A stretch of 40,994 nucleotides of DNA from an uncultured bacterium (lineage in GTDB: Bacteria; Patescibacteriota; Patescibacteriia; Patescibacteriales; UBA12465): positions 1 through 40,994 of the forward strand of contig CALJZR010000045.1 in NCBI GenBank assembly GCA_937983635.1. Reading direction: 5' to 3'. Below, piece by piece: positions 8,583 through 16,797 of the stretch. Position 1 is the first letter of the stretch; each line of letters opens with the position of its first letter. The notes under the pieces were generated by a model. The model was given only the letters and a program-made list of their open reading frames with translations, had not been told where the DNA came from and ran no database searches. A program made the translations under genes and the position numbers.

Positions 8583-8601
8583 TGATTGTCTGCCGTTTTT
8601 T

Positions 8602-9120
8602 ATGAATTGGCACAAGCTTTCTGAAGATCAAATCAAAGATGGTTGGCGCAAGATTCTTGCCCGTACTTTTCTGATGCCAAACGGCAAAGAAGCGGTCTTT
8701 GAAATTGAACAAGAGCCGGAGATAGCTTGTGTGGTTGCCTTTACTCCCGAAAAGCGGATTGTAATTGCTAAACAATTTCGTCCGGGCCCAGAAAAGGTCC
8801 TATGGGAATTACCTGGTGGCATTATCGATCCGGGAGAAACGCCGGTGGCCGCCGCCGCTAGAGAGCTCTTGGAAGAGACTGGCTACCAGGGGGAGATAGA
8901 ATATATTGGCACTGCCTATGATTGTGCTTATTCCACTGGCCGCCGCCAGTGTTTCATCGTTAAAAACGCTAAAATTGTGCAAGCACAGACACCGGAAGAA
9001 AATGAATTTATTACCGTTGAGACCTTGGATTTGCCTGCTTTCCGTCACCTCCTGCGGAGCGGGGAACTGACTGATCCGGGTGTCGGCTATCTCGCTTTAG
9101 ATTATTTGAATCTATTATAG
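8602..9120 (+). CDS. Nudix hydrolase, ADP-ribose pyrophosphatase type
   Basis: This 172-residue Nudix hydrolase resembles ADP-ribose pyrophosphatases (NudF group): the strand IVIAKQFRPGPEKVLWELPGG leads into a complete Nudix box (G73-x5-E79, R87-E88-x-x-E91-E92-x-G94). The group hydrolyses ADP-ribose and related nucleotide sugars; the exact substrate is inference. I chose ATG at 8602, preceded by a T-run, over a TTG that would overlap the previous gene by about 30 bases. It is the second of two adjacent Nudix genes of clearly different subfamilies, so a recent duplication is unlikely. Confidence 0.88.
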   Translation: MNWHKLSEDQIKDGWRKILARTFLMPNGKEAVFEIEQEPEIACVVAFTPEKRIVIAKQFRPGPEKVLWELPGGIIDPGETPVAAAARELLEETGYQGEIEYIGTAYDCAYSTGRRQCFIVKNAKIVQAQTPEENEFITVETLDLPAFRHLLRSGELTDPGVGYLALDYLNLL

Positions 9121-9125
9121 AATTT

Positions 9126-9776
9126 ATGTCTGAGAAGCAATTAAATTTTCTTAATATCTTTGAGACTTCTAAAAAAGAAGAGCCGTCTTTGCCGGAAGAG
9201 GAATTCTCAACGATTGCCGATGTAAATAACTATGAAGATCCTATCGCTTTTGATTTAGAGGAAAAAAGATTGCGGGAAGAGGCAGAATTAATTTCTCGAA
9301 AAGAAAGAGAGAAAAAAGAGGTAGAGTTAAAAAGACATCAGCGTCAGGAATTATTAAATTCTCATTCTCCTCGGTACCCATCTGATTTTCAGTCTGTCTT
9401 TGCAGAAATACAGCAATATGCCGAGAGAATGCGCTCATATCGGGCTCTTTATGAGAGCTCTTCTCCAGAAAGAAAATCTGAACTTTACCCGCGTTTGGTT
9501 TGGCCCGATACCTATGAGGAGCCGGAGTATCGCGAAGGTGCCCGCCTTTATATTAATTATTTGGAGGCGCTAAAGAGAGAAAAAGAGCAACAACAACCCG
9601 ATTATAGATTTGAAGCTCCAGTTTCAAAAAAGAAAAAAAAGAAGGCAAAGCCTTTTAAGAAAAAGGACGAAGCCATTACCAGAAAGCCATTGGTTGAAGT
9701 TGATGCCCAGGGAGATGAAGATGCCTCCAATCCTTACGGTGATATTTATCCCTATAGTCGAACTTGGCGCCCTTAA
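9126..9776 (+). CDS. Unknown charged, helix-rich cytoplasmic protein
   Basis: I do not recognise this 216-residue protein. It has no signal peptide or membrane segment. Residues about 43-80 are a dense Glu/Lys/Arg run (EEKRLREEAELISRKERE) likely to form a coiled coil. A middle part (90-155) has aromatic and Pro residues (RLVWPDTYEEPEYREGARLY) and looks folded. Then follows a very basic patch (VSKKKKKKAKPFKKKDE) and a short tail ending YPYSRTWRP. The basic patch could bind nucleic acid or ribosomes, but that is only a guess. It lies 5 bases after the Nudix gene and 38 before ileS, so it is probably co-transcribed with housekeeping genes. Confidence 0.75.
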   Translation: MSEKQLNFLNIFETSKKEEPSLPEEEFSTIADVNNYEDPIAFDLEEKRLREEAELISRKEREKKEVELKRHQRQELLNSHSPRYPSDFQSVFAEIQQYAERMRSYRALYESSSPERKSELYPRLVWPDTYEEPEYREGARLYINYLEALKREKEQQQPDYRFEAPVSKKKKKKAKPFKKKDEAITRKPLVEVDAQGDEDASNPYGDIYPYSRTWRP

Positions 9777-9814
9777 TATTTAAAATTATCTTATAAAAAT
9801 TGCACGATAAGTTT

Positions 9815-12730
9815 ATGTCTACTGAAAATAATAAGAATGTTTCTGAAAGTCTCAGTTTTCCCGAGGCTGAAGAAAAGGTCTTAGCTTTCTGGCGGGAAGC
9901 CGGGATTTTTGATAAATCACTCACTAAAGACTCCCCTAAAGGAGAATATGTCTTTTATGACGGGCCTCCTTTTGCTACCGGCACGCCTCATTATGGCCAT
10001 TTAGTTGCCAGCGTAATGAAAGATGTGGTTCCGCGCTATCAAACGATGCGCGGCTACCGGGTGGCGCGAAAATGGGGTTGGGATTGTCATGGCTTACCGA
10101 TTGAAAATATCGTGGAAAAAGAATTGGGCACAAAGAGCAAGAAAGATATCGAAGAAATCGGTATCGGTAAATTTAACGATCTTTGCCGCTCTAAAGTATT
10201 AACCTATGCCGCTGAATGGGAGAAGGTTATTGGCCGTCTTGGCCGCTGGGTTGATTTTGCCAATGCCTACAAGACCATGGACTTAGATTATATGGAAAGC
10301 ATTTGGTGGACCTTCAAGCAGTTATGGGACCGAGACTTAATCTACAAAGATTATCGCTCCATGCATATTTGCCCGCGCTGTGAAACCACTCTTTCTCAAT
10401 CAGAAGTAACTGAAGGTTATAAAGATATCAAGGATTTATCGGCCATCGCTAAGTTTGAATTATTTAATGAGCCCGGAACTTTCGTGCTCGCTTGGACTAC
10501 CACTCCCTGGACTTTAATTGGCAATGTTGCTTTGGCGGTTGGTAAAGATATTGATTATGTGAAAGTAAAATTAGATGATTTTTTATATATTGTAGCCAAG
10601 GAACGCTTGTCAGAAATATTTAAGGAAAAAGCGGTTGACATTATTTCTGAATTTAAAGGTTCGGACTTAATTGGTAAGTCATATAAACCCCTTTTTGATT
10701 ATTACTCCGCTGATGCTAGCTTAGAAAATCATAATAACGGCTGGAAAATCTACGCTGCTGATTTTGTTACGACTACTGATGGCACCGGGGTTGTGCACAT
10801 TGCTCCCGCTTTTGGTGAGGATGATATGAATTTAGGGAAGCAGGAAAAACTGCCCTTTATCCAGCATGTTGGCTTAGATGGTATTTTCAAACCGGAGGTT
10901 AAGGATTTTTTGGGTTTGCACGTTAAACCTTTAGAGGACCACATGGCCACTGATATTGAGATTATTAAATATTTAGCTGCTCATAGCTTGCTTTTTCATA
11001 AAGAAAAATATGAACACAGCTATCCCCATTGTTGGCGCTGTGACACCCCTTTAATCAACTATGCCACTTCTTCTTGGTTCGTTGGTGTTACTAAAATTAA
11101 AGAGCATCTTTTGGAAACGGCCAAGGAAATTAACTGGTCGCCAGATTATATTAAAAACGGTCGTTTTGGTAATTGGTTGGAGGGGGCGCGCGATTGGTCA
11201 ATTTCTCGCCAGCGTTTTTGGGCGAGTGCGATTCCGATTTGGGAGTGTCCTTCCGGCCATCGCCACGTTGTTTCTTCGGTGCAGGAGTTAGAAGAAAAAA
11301 CAGGGCAGAGAATTAATGATATTCATAAAGACAAAGTTGATGACCTGAAATTTGCCTGTGCTGAATGCGGAGCAGAAATGAAGCGCATCCCTGATGTTAT
11401 TGATTGCTGGTTTGAATCTGGTTCTATGCCTTATGCGCAATTACATTATCCTTTTGAGAATAAAGACAAGCTTGAGGCTAATTTTCCCGCTCAGTTTATT
11501 GCCGAGGGGGCTGATCAGACCCGGGCCTGGTTTTACTATTTACATGTCATTGCCGGCGGCATGCGCGACAGCCACGCCTTCCAAAACGTCATTGTTAATG
11601 GCATTGTTTTAGCGGAAGATGGCAAGAAAATGTCGAAGAAACTGAAAAATTATCCTGACCCTTCGCTGGTGATGGAGAAATACGGAGCAGACGCTTTACG
11701 GGCCTATCTTCTGTCTTCACCAGTAATGCAGGCGGAAAATCTTAATTTTTCCGAAAGCGGTGTTCAGGAAGCTTTGCGTAAAAATGTTATGACGCTGTGG
11801 AATGTCTATCGCTTTTATGCAACCTATGCTCCTGATTATGATAATCGTGAGGTTGTGACCGATAATATTTTGGATGCTTGGATTCTAGCGAAGCTTAAAA
11901 ATTTATTAGTTGAAGTTACTCAGGCGATGGAAAAATATAATTTACCTAAAGCGGTGCGCCCGATTACCGAATTTATCGATGAATTATCAACTTGGTATTT
12001 ACGCCGCAGCCGCGAGCGTTTCAAGAGCGATGATGAAAATGACAAGCAGGCGGCTTTAGCCATGACGCGTTTTGTCTTATTGGAATTAGCTAAAGTGATG
12101 GCCCCTTTCTTGCCTTTTGTGGCGGAAAGATTGTGGCAGGAAGTTTCTGGCCGCAGTTTCAAGCAACGTAATGAATCTGTGCATTTAGAGAATTGGTCAG
12201 AATTGGGCGACTTGAGTGCCGAGGAAAAGGCAGTTTTGGTGAACATGTCTTTAACTAGGCAGGCGGTAGAAATGGGCTTGTCTGCTCGTGATAGTGCCGG
12301 TATTAAGATTAGACAAATGTTGAGTGCCGCTAATTTCCAGGGCAGTGGCGATTTATCAGAGAAATACCAAGAACTTTTGGCGGAGGAACTTAATGTTAAG
12401 ACGATTACCTGGTTAGGCGGCGAGGGAAATTTAAGTTTAGACTTAGATACTATTATTACTCCCGATCTCCAGTTAGAGGGCAATAAGCGCGAACTAATCC
12501 GCACCATTAATGCTTTAAGAAAAGAAGCCGGCTTGACTATCGCCGATAAGATTGAAATTTGGGCTGATGGCCCAGAATTAGCTTTAACTTTGCTTTTTGC
12601 GGCTGGTGAGGAGATTAAGAAAGCGACTTTGGCCCTAGATATTAAAAGCGGTAAAGTTGATGAAGCTTTGGCCGTTAAGAATTTAAAACTAGAGTCTGGA
12701 AATTTGGAAATTCAAATTATCCAAATTTAA
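9815..12730 (+). CDS. ileS: Isoleucine-tRNA synthetase, eukaryotic-like (IleS2) type
   Basis: This 971-residue class I synthetase charges tRNA-Ile. The HIGH motif appears as H59-Y-G-H62 within GTPHYGH, and the KMSKK loop starts at K605. An editing domain lies between, and zinc-type CxxC pairs occur (ICPRC, CWRC, CAEC). The GTPHYGH form and the WDCHGLPIE region are typical of the eukaryotic-like IleS2 clade, which in other bacteria is naturally resistant to pseudomonic acid. The C-terminus lacks the long zinc-binding tail of E. coli IleS. I chose ATG 9815 over a TTG five codons upstream. Confidence 0.96.
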   Translation: MSTENNKNVSESLSFPEAEEKVLAFWREAGIFDKSLTKDSPKGEYVFYDGPPFATGTPHYGHLVASVMKDVVPRYQTMRGYRVARKWGWDCHGLPIENIVEKELGTKSKKDIEEIGIGKFNDLCRSKVLTYAAEWEKVIGRLGRWVDFANAYKTMDLDYMESIWWTFKQLWDRDLIYKDYRSMHICPRCETTLSQSEVTEGYKDIKDLSAIAKFELFNEPGTFVLAWTTTPWTLIGNVALAVGKDIDYVKVKLDDFLYIVAKERLSEIFKEKAVDIISEFKGSDLIGKSYKPLFDYYSADASLENHNNGWKIYAADFVTTTDGTGVVHIAPAFGEDDMNLGKQEKLPFIQHVGLDGIFKPEVKDFLGLHVKPLEDHMATDIEIIKYLAAHSLLFHKEKYEHSYPHCWRCDTPLINYATSSWFVGVTKIKEHLLETAKEINWSPDYIKNGRFGNWLEGARDWSISRQRFWASAIPIWECPSGHRHVVSSVQELEEKTGQRINDIHKDKVDDLKFACAECGAEMKRIPDVIDCWFESGSMPYAQLHYPFENKDKLEANFPAQFIAEGADQTRAWFYYLHVIAGGMRDSHAFQNVIVNGIVLAEDGKKMSKKLKNYPDPSLVMEKYGADALRAYLLSSPVMQAENLNFSESGVQEALRKNVMTLWNVYRFYATYAPDYDNREVVTDNILDAWILAKLKNLLVEVTQAMEKYNLPKAVRPITEFIDELSTWYLRRSRERFKSDDENDKQAALAMTRFVLLELAKVMAPFLPFVAERLWQEVSGRSFKQRNESVHLENWSELGDLSAEEKAVLVNMSLTRQAVEMGLSARDSAGIKIRQMLSAANFQGSGDLSEKYQELLAEELNVKTITWLGGEGNLSLDLDTIITPDLQLEGNKRELIRTINALRKEAGLTIADKIEIWADGPELALTLLFAAGEEIKKATLALDIKSGKVDEALAVKNLKLESGNLEIQIIQI

Positions 12731-12734
12731 TTTT

Positions 12735-12763
12735 TAGACAAAAACCCGTTTTTCTGCTATAAT
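12735..12763 (+). promoter_or_regulatory. Promoter of the lemA cluster
   Basis: TAGACA (12735-12740), a 17-base spacer and TATAAT (12758-12763) preceded by TGC give a -35 with one mismatch and a perfect extended -10. Transcription would start near 12770, exactly where the leader hairpin begins. Confidence 0.8.
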
Positions 12764-12768
12764 TAATA

Positions 12769-12818
12769 GGCTAATCTATTAAATTAGCCGGCGAGGGAAT
12801 TTATTTTCCTGTCTCCGG
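12769..12818 (+). promoter_or_regulatory. Two overlapping hairpins in the lemA leader
   Basis: GGCTAAT (12769-12775) pairs perfectly with ATTAGCC (12783-12789) around a 7-base loop. A second stem joins CCGG (12788-12791) to CCGG (12815-12818) and GGGAA to TTCC inside it. The two share bases 12788-12789, so they may compete. Neither is followed by a T-run. Role unknown. Confidence 0.45.
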
Positions 12819-12828
12819 CCTTTAAATT

Positions 12829-13386
12829 ATGACTACTTGGATTATTCTCGGCCTTATCGCGCTTTTAGCTTTGGTGCTAATAGCGATGTATAACGGTTTA
12901 GTGAAAGTTAAAAATCGCGTCGATGAAGCTTGGAGCGACATCGATGTGCAGTTAAAAAGACGCCATGACTTAATTCCCAACCTGGTAGAAACAGTTAAGG
13001 GTTATGCCGCTCATGAGCAGGTGACTTTGGAAAACGTTATCAAAGCGCGCAACGAAGCGATGAACGCCCAAGAAAGCCGTGATCCTAACGCCGTATTAAA
13101 GGCGGAGAACGCTTTGTCCTCCACTTTAAAATCAATCTTCGCTCTAGCGGAAAGTTATCCCGATTTGAAGGCTAATCAGAATTTCTTGGAATTACAGAGA
13201 GAATTAACTGATACTGAGGATAAAATTATGGCTTCTCGCCGCTTCTACAATACTAACGTCCGTGATTTTAATACCAAGTTGCAAGTTTTTCCAACTAATA
13301 TTTTCGGAAGGATGCTTGGTTTTAAAAATTATTCTTTTTTTGAGGCGGCTGAGTCTGAAAAAGAAGCAGTGGCTGTTAAGTTTTAA
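12829..13386 (+). CDS. lemA: LemA family membrane protein
   Basis: This 185-residue LemA protein has one N-terminal membrane segment (residues 3-22) followed by the conserved helical-bundle domain with the family hallmarks YNGLVKVKNRVDEAWSDID, KRRHDLIPNLVETVKGYA and RRFYNTNVRDFN. The rest probably lies outside the membrane. The biochemical role of LemA is not established; it is often encoded beside HtpX-type proteases, as here, which points to envelope stress or membrane protein quality control. It opens a three-gene run with an SPFH protein and HtpX and has the best promoter in the window. Confidence 0.93.
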   Translation: MTTWIILGLIALLALVLIAMYNGLVKVKNRVDEAWSDIDVQLKRRHDLIPNLVETVKGYAAHEQVTLENVIKARNEAMNAQESRDPNAVLKAENALSSTLKSIFALAESYPDLKANQNFLELQRELTDTEDKIMASRRFYNTNVRDFNTKLQVFPTNIFGRMLGFKNYSFFEAAESEKEAVAVKF

Positions 13387-13409
13387 TATTATTTAATTAT
13401 TAAAAATAT

Positions 13410-14168
13410 ATGTGGATTTTTATTATTGTCGCATTTATTGTCGTTATTTTGGCTTGTCTAAAACAGGTCAATCAGTATGAGCGCGGCGTTGTTTTTACCA
13501 TGGGACGTTATTCCTACGTGATGGAACCTGGTTGGCGCCTTTTAATTCCGATTTTTCAGTCTTTTCGAAAAGTCGATATCCGCGTTAAAGCAGTTGATGT
13601 CCCCGACCAAAAAGCGATTACTCGTGATAATGTGCCGGTCACTGTTAATGCCGTTATTTATTATAAAGTTTCGGCAGCGGAGAAGGCGATTATTGAGGTG
13701 GAAAATTTCCAGTACGCGATTTCTCAATATGCCCAGACGACGATGCGTAATATCGTTGGTTCAGTTACTTTGGATGAGTTGTTAAGCAAGCGTGACGAAA
13801 TCGCTGATCGCATTAAAGAAATTGTAGATAAGGAAACTGATGAATGGGGAATTAAAGTTAATAATGTGGAATTAAAAGATGTGTCTTTGCCGGAATCGAT
13901 GGAGCGGACTATCGCCAAACAGGCTGAGGCCGAGCGCGAGAAGCGGGCGGTAATTATTAATTCCGAAGGAGAATTGGCCGCTTCCGCCAATATTGCTCAG
14001 GCCGCCCGCACTTTATCTGAAACTCCCGGGGCCCTGCATTTGCGCACTCTGCAGTCAATTAATGATCTTTCTTCCGATCAGTCAAATACGGTTGTATTTA
14101 TGACGCCGGTTGAAGTGCTTAAAGCCTTTGAGGGTTTTGCTAAAAAGATGGATAATGGGAGCAAATAA
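13410..14168 (+). CDS. Stomatin/slipin-like SPFH membrane protein
   Basis: This 252-residue SPFH (band 7) protein has an N-terminal membrane anchor (residues 2-16) and a full band-7 domain: VNQYERGVVFTMGRY, then DVPDQKAITRDNVPVTVNAV and the long helix KQAEAEREKRAVIINSEGE. It best fits the slipin/stomatin group. Such proteins form large oligomeric scaffolds in the membrane and often partner with a membrane protease or NfeD protein. No NfeD gene is present here; instead it lies between lemA and htpX, so HtpX is a plausible partner (inference). Confidence 0.92.
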   Translation: MWIFIIVAFIVVILACLKQVNQYERGVVFTMGRYSYVMEPGWRLLIPIFQSFRKVDIRVKAVDVPDQKAITRDNVPVTVNAVIYYKVSAAEKAIIEVENFQYAISQYAQTTMRNIVGSVTLDELLSKRDEIADRIKEIVDKETDEWGIKVNNVELKDVSLPESMERTIAKQAEAEREKRAVIINSEGELAASANIAQAARTLSETPGALHLRTLQSINDLSSDQSNTVVFMTPVEVLKAFEGFAKKMDNGSK

Positions 14169-14177
14169 TCATTATTT

Positions 14178-15095
14178 ATGTCCAATCTGTATAATTACAG
14201 TGCCGTCAATAAAAGAAAAACCTGGTTTTTAATGACCGGGTTTTTCATCTTTATCATGCTGGTCGGCTATGTCTTTGCTCAGGTGATGGATGAGCCCGGT
14301 ATTGTTTATTTAGCGGTGATTATCAGCGTAGTGATGAGTTTTATCAGCTATTGGTATAGCGACAAAATTGTTCTATCAATGTCTGGCGCTAAAGAAGTGG
14401 ATAAAAATAGCGGACGCGAGCTTTATCGTCTGGTCGAGAATCTTTGCATCGCCGCCGGTTTACCAGTACCTAAAATTTACATCATTGAAGATAGTGCTCC
14501 TAACGCCTTTGCTACTGGTCGCGATCCTGAACACGCTGCCATTGCTGTCACTTCCGGTATTTTAGGGAAATTAGAAAAGGTGGAATTAGAAGGTGTAATC
14601 GCCCATGAGCTTTCCCACATTGGTAATCGCGACATTCTCATTTCCACTATCGCCACTGTCTTAGTAGGTGTTGTGGTATTATTGGCCGACTGGTTTCGGC
14701 ATTGGTCGTTTTTTGGCGGCCGGAAAAATAACAGCGATAACAATAGCAATAATCAATTGGGGATAATTATGGTGGTTTTAGCTTTAGTCTTTGCTATTTT
14801 GGCTCCAATTTTTGCTCAGCTCCTGCAATTAGCCGTTTCCCGTAAAAGAGAATTTGCCGCTGACGCCGATGCCGCTCTTTTGACCCGTTATCCGGAAGGA
14901 TTGGCCCGGGCCTTAGAAAAACTCAGCGCTGATCGCGAACCCTTAGAGGCGGCCAATCGGGCTACTGCTCATATGTATATAGTTTCTCCTTTTAAAGGTA
15001 GAGAGGGAAATGGCCAAGTTTCTTGGTTTGCTAAAATGTTTATGACTCATCCGCCGATTAATGAAAGAATTGCTAAATTGCGCGGTTCTTTATAG
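14178..15095 (+). CDS. htpX: HtpX-like membrane zinc protease (M48)
   Basis: This 305-residue M48 protease has two N-terminal membrane segments (about 15-36 and 41-60), the zinc motif H143-E-L-S-H147 and the third ligand E225 in KREFAADADA, with two further membrane segments between (about 155-172 and 195-218). HtpX degrades misfolded membrane proteins at the inner membrane. Length and layout are normal. A short Asn/Ser-rich loop (GRKNNSDNNSNN) precedes the third segment. It starts 9 bases after the SPFH gene. Confidence 0.94.
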   Translation: MSNLYNYSAVNKRKTWFLMTGFFIFIMLVGYVFAQVMDEPGIVYLAVIISVVMSFISYWYSDKIVLSMSGAKEVDKNSGRELYRLVENLCIAAGLPVPKIYIIEDSAPNAFATGRDPEHAAIAVTSGILGKLEKVELEGVIAHELSHIGNRDILISTIATVLVGVVVLLADWFRHWSFFGGRKNNSDNNSNNQLGIIMVVLALVFAILAPIFAQLLQLAVSRKREFAADADAALLTRYPEGLARALEKLSADREPLEAANRATAHMYIVSPFKGREGNGQVSWFAKMFMTHPPINERIAKLRGSL

Positions 15096-15132
15096 TACGA
15101 ATGGGTCTATTGTTAATCTAATTAAATAATCT

Positions 15133-16083
15133 ATGAATACTCAAGAAATTTATGAGCTGGCTATCAGTCAGGGATTGAAAGCAGATTTACGTGGGGAAAC
15201 TTTTGTGCACAGACATTTAGATAAATTACGGGAAAAGTATGAAGATTTAAGTGAGAAAGAAAAATTAGCTTTTGACCAAGAATCTTTGACTAACCCCTAT
15301 TCCGATTCCCGCGTTCTTTTTGCGGGCGAGCCTAAGACGGTGAAAAAGATTTTGGCGGGCATTGATATTGAGGGTCCAGAATTATTGTATGCTCAGCAGC
15401 GCGGTGATATTGATTTAGTGATTGCCCATCATCCTTGGGGTAAAGCTCTGGCCGGGTTATCTGATGTTATGCATCTTCAGGCTCAAGTATTGGCTAACCA
15501 CGGTGTGCCCATTAATATAGCGGAATCTGTTATTCAGCCGCGGATTTCTGAAGTGACGCGCGGTTTAAGTCCGATTAATCATGAAAGAGTGGTTGATTTT
15601 GCTCGTTTACTCGGTCTTGATTTTATGTGTTTGCATACGCCAGCCGATAACTTGTCGGCACAATTTGTGATTAAAGCGATTGAAGGCGAGGGTGATAAGT
15701 TGGAGACAGTTGGTGAGTTAGTTGATTTTTTAAAAACCATTCCTGAATACGCGGCGGCAGAGAAGCTGAAGTCTGGTCCCAAAATTTTTGCCGGCACCCC
15801 GGAGCGCAGTTTGGGCAAAGTCGTGGTGACTGAATTTACGGGGGGTACCAGCGGTTCTAAAGATATTTATGAAAAGATGTCACAGCACGGCATTGGCACC
15901 GTTATCGGCATGCACATGGATGAAGAATATCGTAAGGAGGCGGAGAAGTATCACATCAATGTTATTATCGCCGGCCACATGTCTTCTGATTCTCTGGGAA
16001 TGAATTTACTCCTGGATAAAATTGAAAAACAAGGAATTGAAATTATTCCTATTTCTGGCTTGATTCGGGTAAAGCGCTTTTAA
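15133..16083 (+). CDS. Nif3-like putative metal-binding hydrolase
   Basis: This 316-residue protein is a divergent Nif3/YbgI (DUF34) family member. The family's two-metal site is recognisable: H99-H100 in VIAHHPWG, D172 in HTPADN, and H282 with D286 in GHMSSDS, where E. coli YbgI has Glu instead of the last Asp. The first 55 residues are a charged helical extension not usual in the family. The molecular function of Nif3 proteins is not settled; GTP cyclohydrolase-like or metal-related roles have been proposed. It has a 37-base gap from htpX and ends at a strong terminator. Confidence 0.82.
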   Translation: MNTQEIYELAISQGLKADLRGETFVHRHLDKLREKYEDLSEKEKLAFDQESLTNPYSDSRVLFAGEPKTVKKILAGIDIEGPELLYAQQRGDIDLVIAHHPWGKALAGLSDVMHLQAQVLANHGVPINIAESVIQPRISEVTRGLSPINHERVVDFARLLGLDFMCLHTPADNLSAQFVIKAIEGEGDKLETVGELVDFLKTIPEYAAAEKLKSGPKIFAGTPERSLGKVVVTEFTGGTSGSKDIYEKMSQHGIGTVIGMHMDEEYRKEAEKYHINVIIAGHMSSDSLGMNLLLDKIEKQGIEIIPISGLIRVKRF

Positions 16084-16088
16084 ATCTA

Positions 16089-16113
16089 AGCTCCGCCTTG
16101 AGGCGGAGTTTTT
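16089..16113 (+). terminator. Intrinsic terminator after the Nif3-like gene
   Basis: CTCCGCC (16091-16097) and GGCGGAG (16102-16108) form a perfect 7-base stem with a TTGA loop, followed by five T's. It separates the lemA cluster from ruvA. Confidence 0.9.
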
Positions 16114-16173
16114 GGAACTTAATAATCATTATCGCTTACTTCTGTCAAGATTTAATTAAATCAGCAGATATAT

Positions 16174-16179
16174 TATACT
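16174..16179 (+). promoter_or_regulatory. -10 element of ruvA; probable leaderless start
   Basis: TATACT ends 8 bases before the ruvA ATG at 16188, so transcription should begin within about 2 bases of the start codon. The -35 region (TTTAAT at 16151) is weak. Confidence 0.5.
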
Positions 16180-16187
16180 AAGAGCAT

Positions 16188-16769
16188 ATGCTCGCCTATC
16201 TCCATGGCCGAATTTTGGCTAAAAGCAACAATTATCTAATATTAGAAGTAAATAGCGTTGGCTACCAAATTTTTGTGGGTGAGGCTTTTTTATCGTCTTT
16301 AAAAGTGGGAGAAGAGCAGGAATTTTATCTTTCCCATCAGGTGCGTGAAGATGCTTCCGATTTGTATGGTTTTCGAAATTTACCAGAATTAGAGCTGTTT
16401 CAATTACTGCTTTCCGTTTCTGGGGTTGGTCCGAAATCAGCTTTAGGGGTTTTATCAATTGCTTCCGCTGACGATATTAGGGAGGCTGTGATTCGCGGCG
16501 ATGCCGCTTTACTAACTAAGGTGGCGGGGATTGGCAAGAAGACGGCGGAAAGAGTAGTTTTAGAATTGAAAAATAAGATTGCCAAAAATATTAATGGTGC
16601 TATTTTAGGGGCGACTTTGCCATCGGGTCTCAGCGACGAGCTTGATGCCTTAATGTCGCTAGGATATTCTTTGCCCGATGCGCGGGCAGCCTTAAACGAT
16701 TTGGATTCTAGTTTTCATGACAGCGGCGAGCGCGTTAAAGCGGCTTTAAAAAAATTGGGAAGAAAATAA
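16188..16769 (+). CDS. ruvA: Holliday junction DNA helicase subunit RuvA
   Basis: This 193-residue RuvA binds four-way DNA junctions as a tetramer and loads the RuvB motor. It has the N-terminal OB fold (MLAYLHGRIL, VNSVGYQIFV), two helix-hairpin-helix motifs in the middle (SVSGVGPKSALGVLS and KVAGIGKKTAERVVLELK) and the C-terminal RuvB-contacting domain (LMSLGYSLPDARAAL). Length is normal. ruvB and ruvC are not in the window. The likely transcription start is almost at its ATG. Confidence 0.95.
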   Translation: MLAYLHGRILAKSNNYLILEVNSVGYQIFVGEAFLSSLKVGEEQEFYLSHQVREDASDLYGFRNLPELELFQLLLSVSGVGPKSALGVLSIASADDIREAVIRGDAALLTKVAGIGKKTAERVVLELKNKIAKNINGAILGATLPSGLSDELDALMSLGYSLPDARAALNDLDSSFHDSGERVKAALKKLGRK

Positions 16770-16797
16770 TAGTCGATAATTAGCTTAATTGAACTAT

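Noticed and set aside
8151..9120. The two neighbouring Nudix genes as a tandem duplication
   Set aside because: Outside the Nudix box the two proteins share no obvious similarity and belong to different subfamilies.
11920..12507. A 195-codon open frame on the minus strand inside ileS
   Set aside because: It lies wholly antisense to conserved IleRS sequence, its product is Ser/Lys/Leu-rich without any fold pattern, and it has no start context; it is a shadow of the ileS codon pattern.
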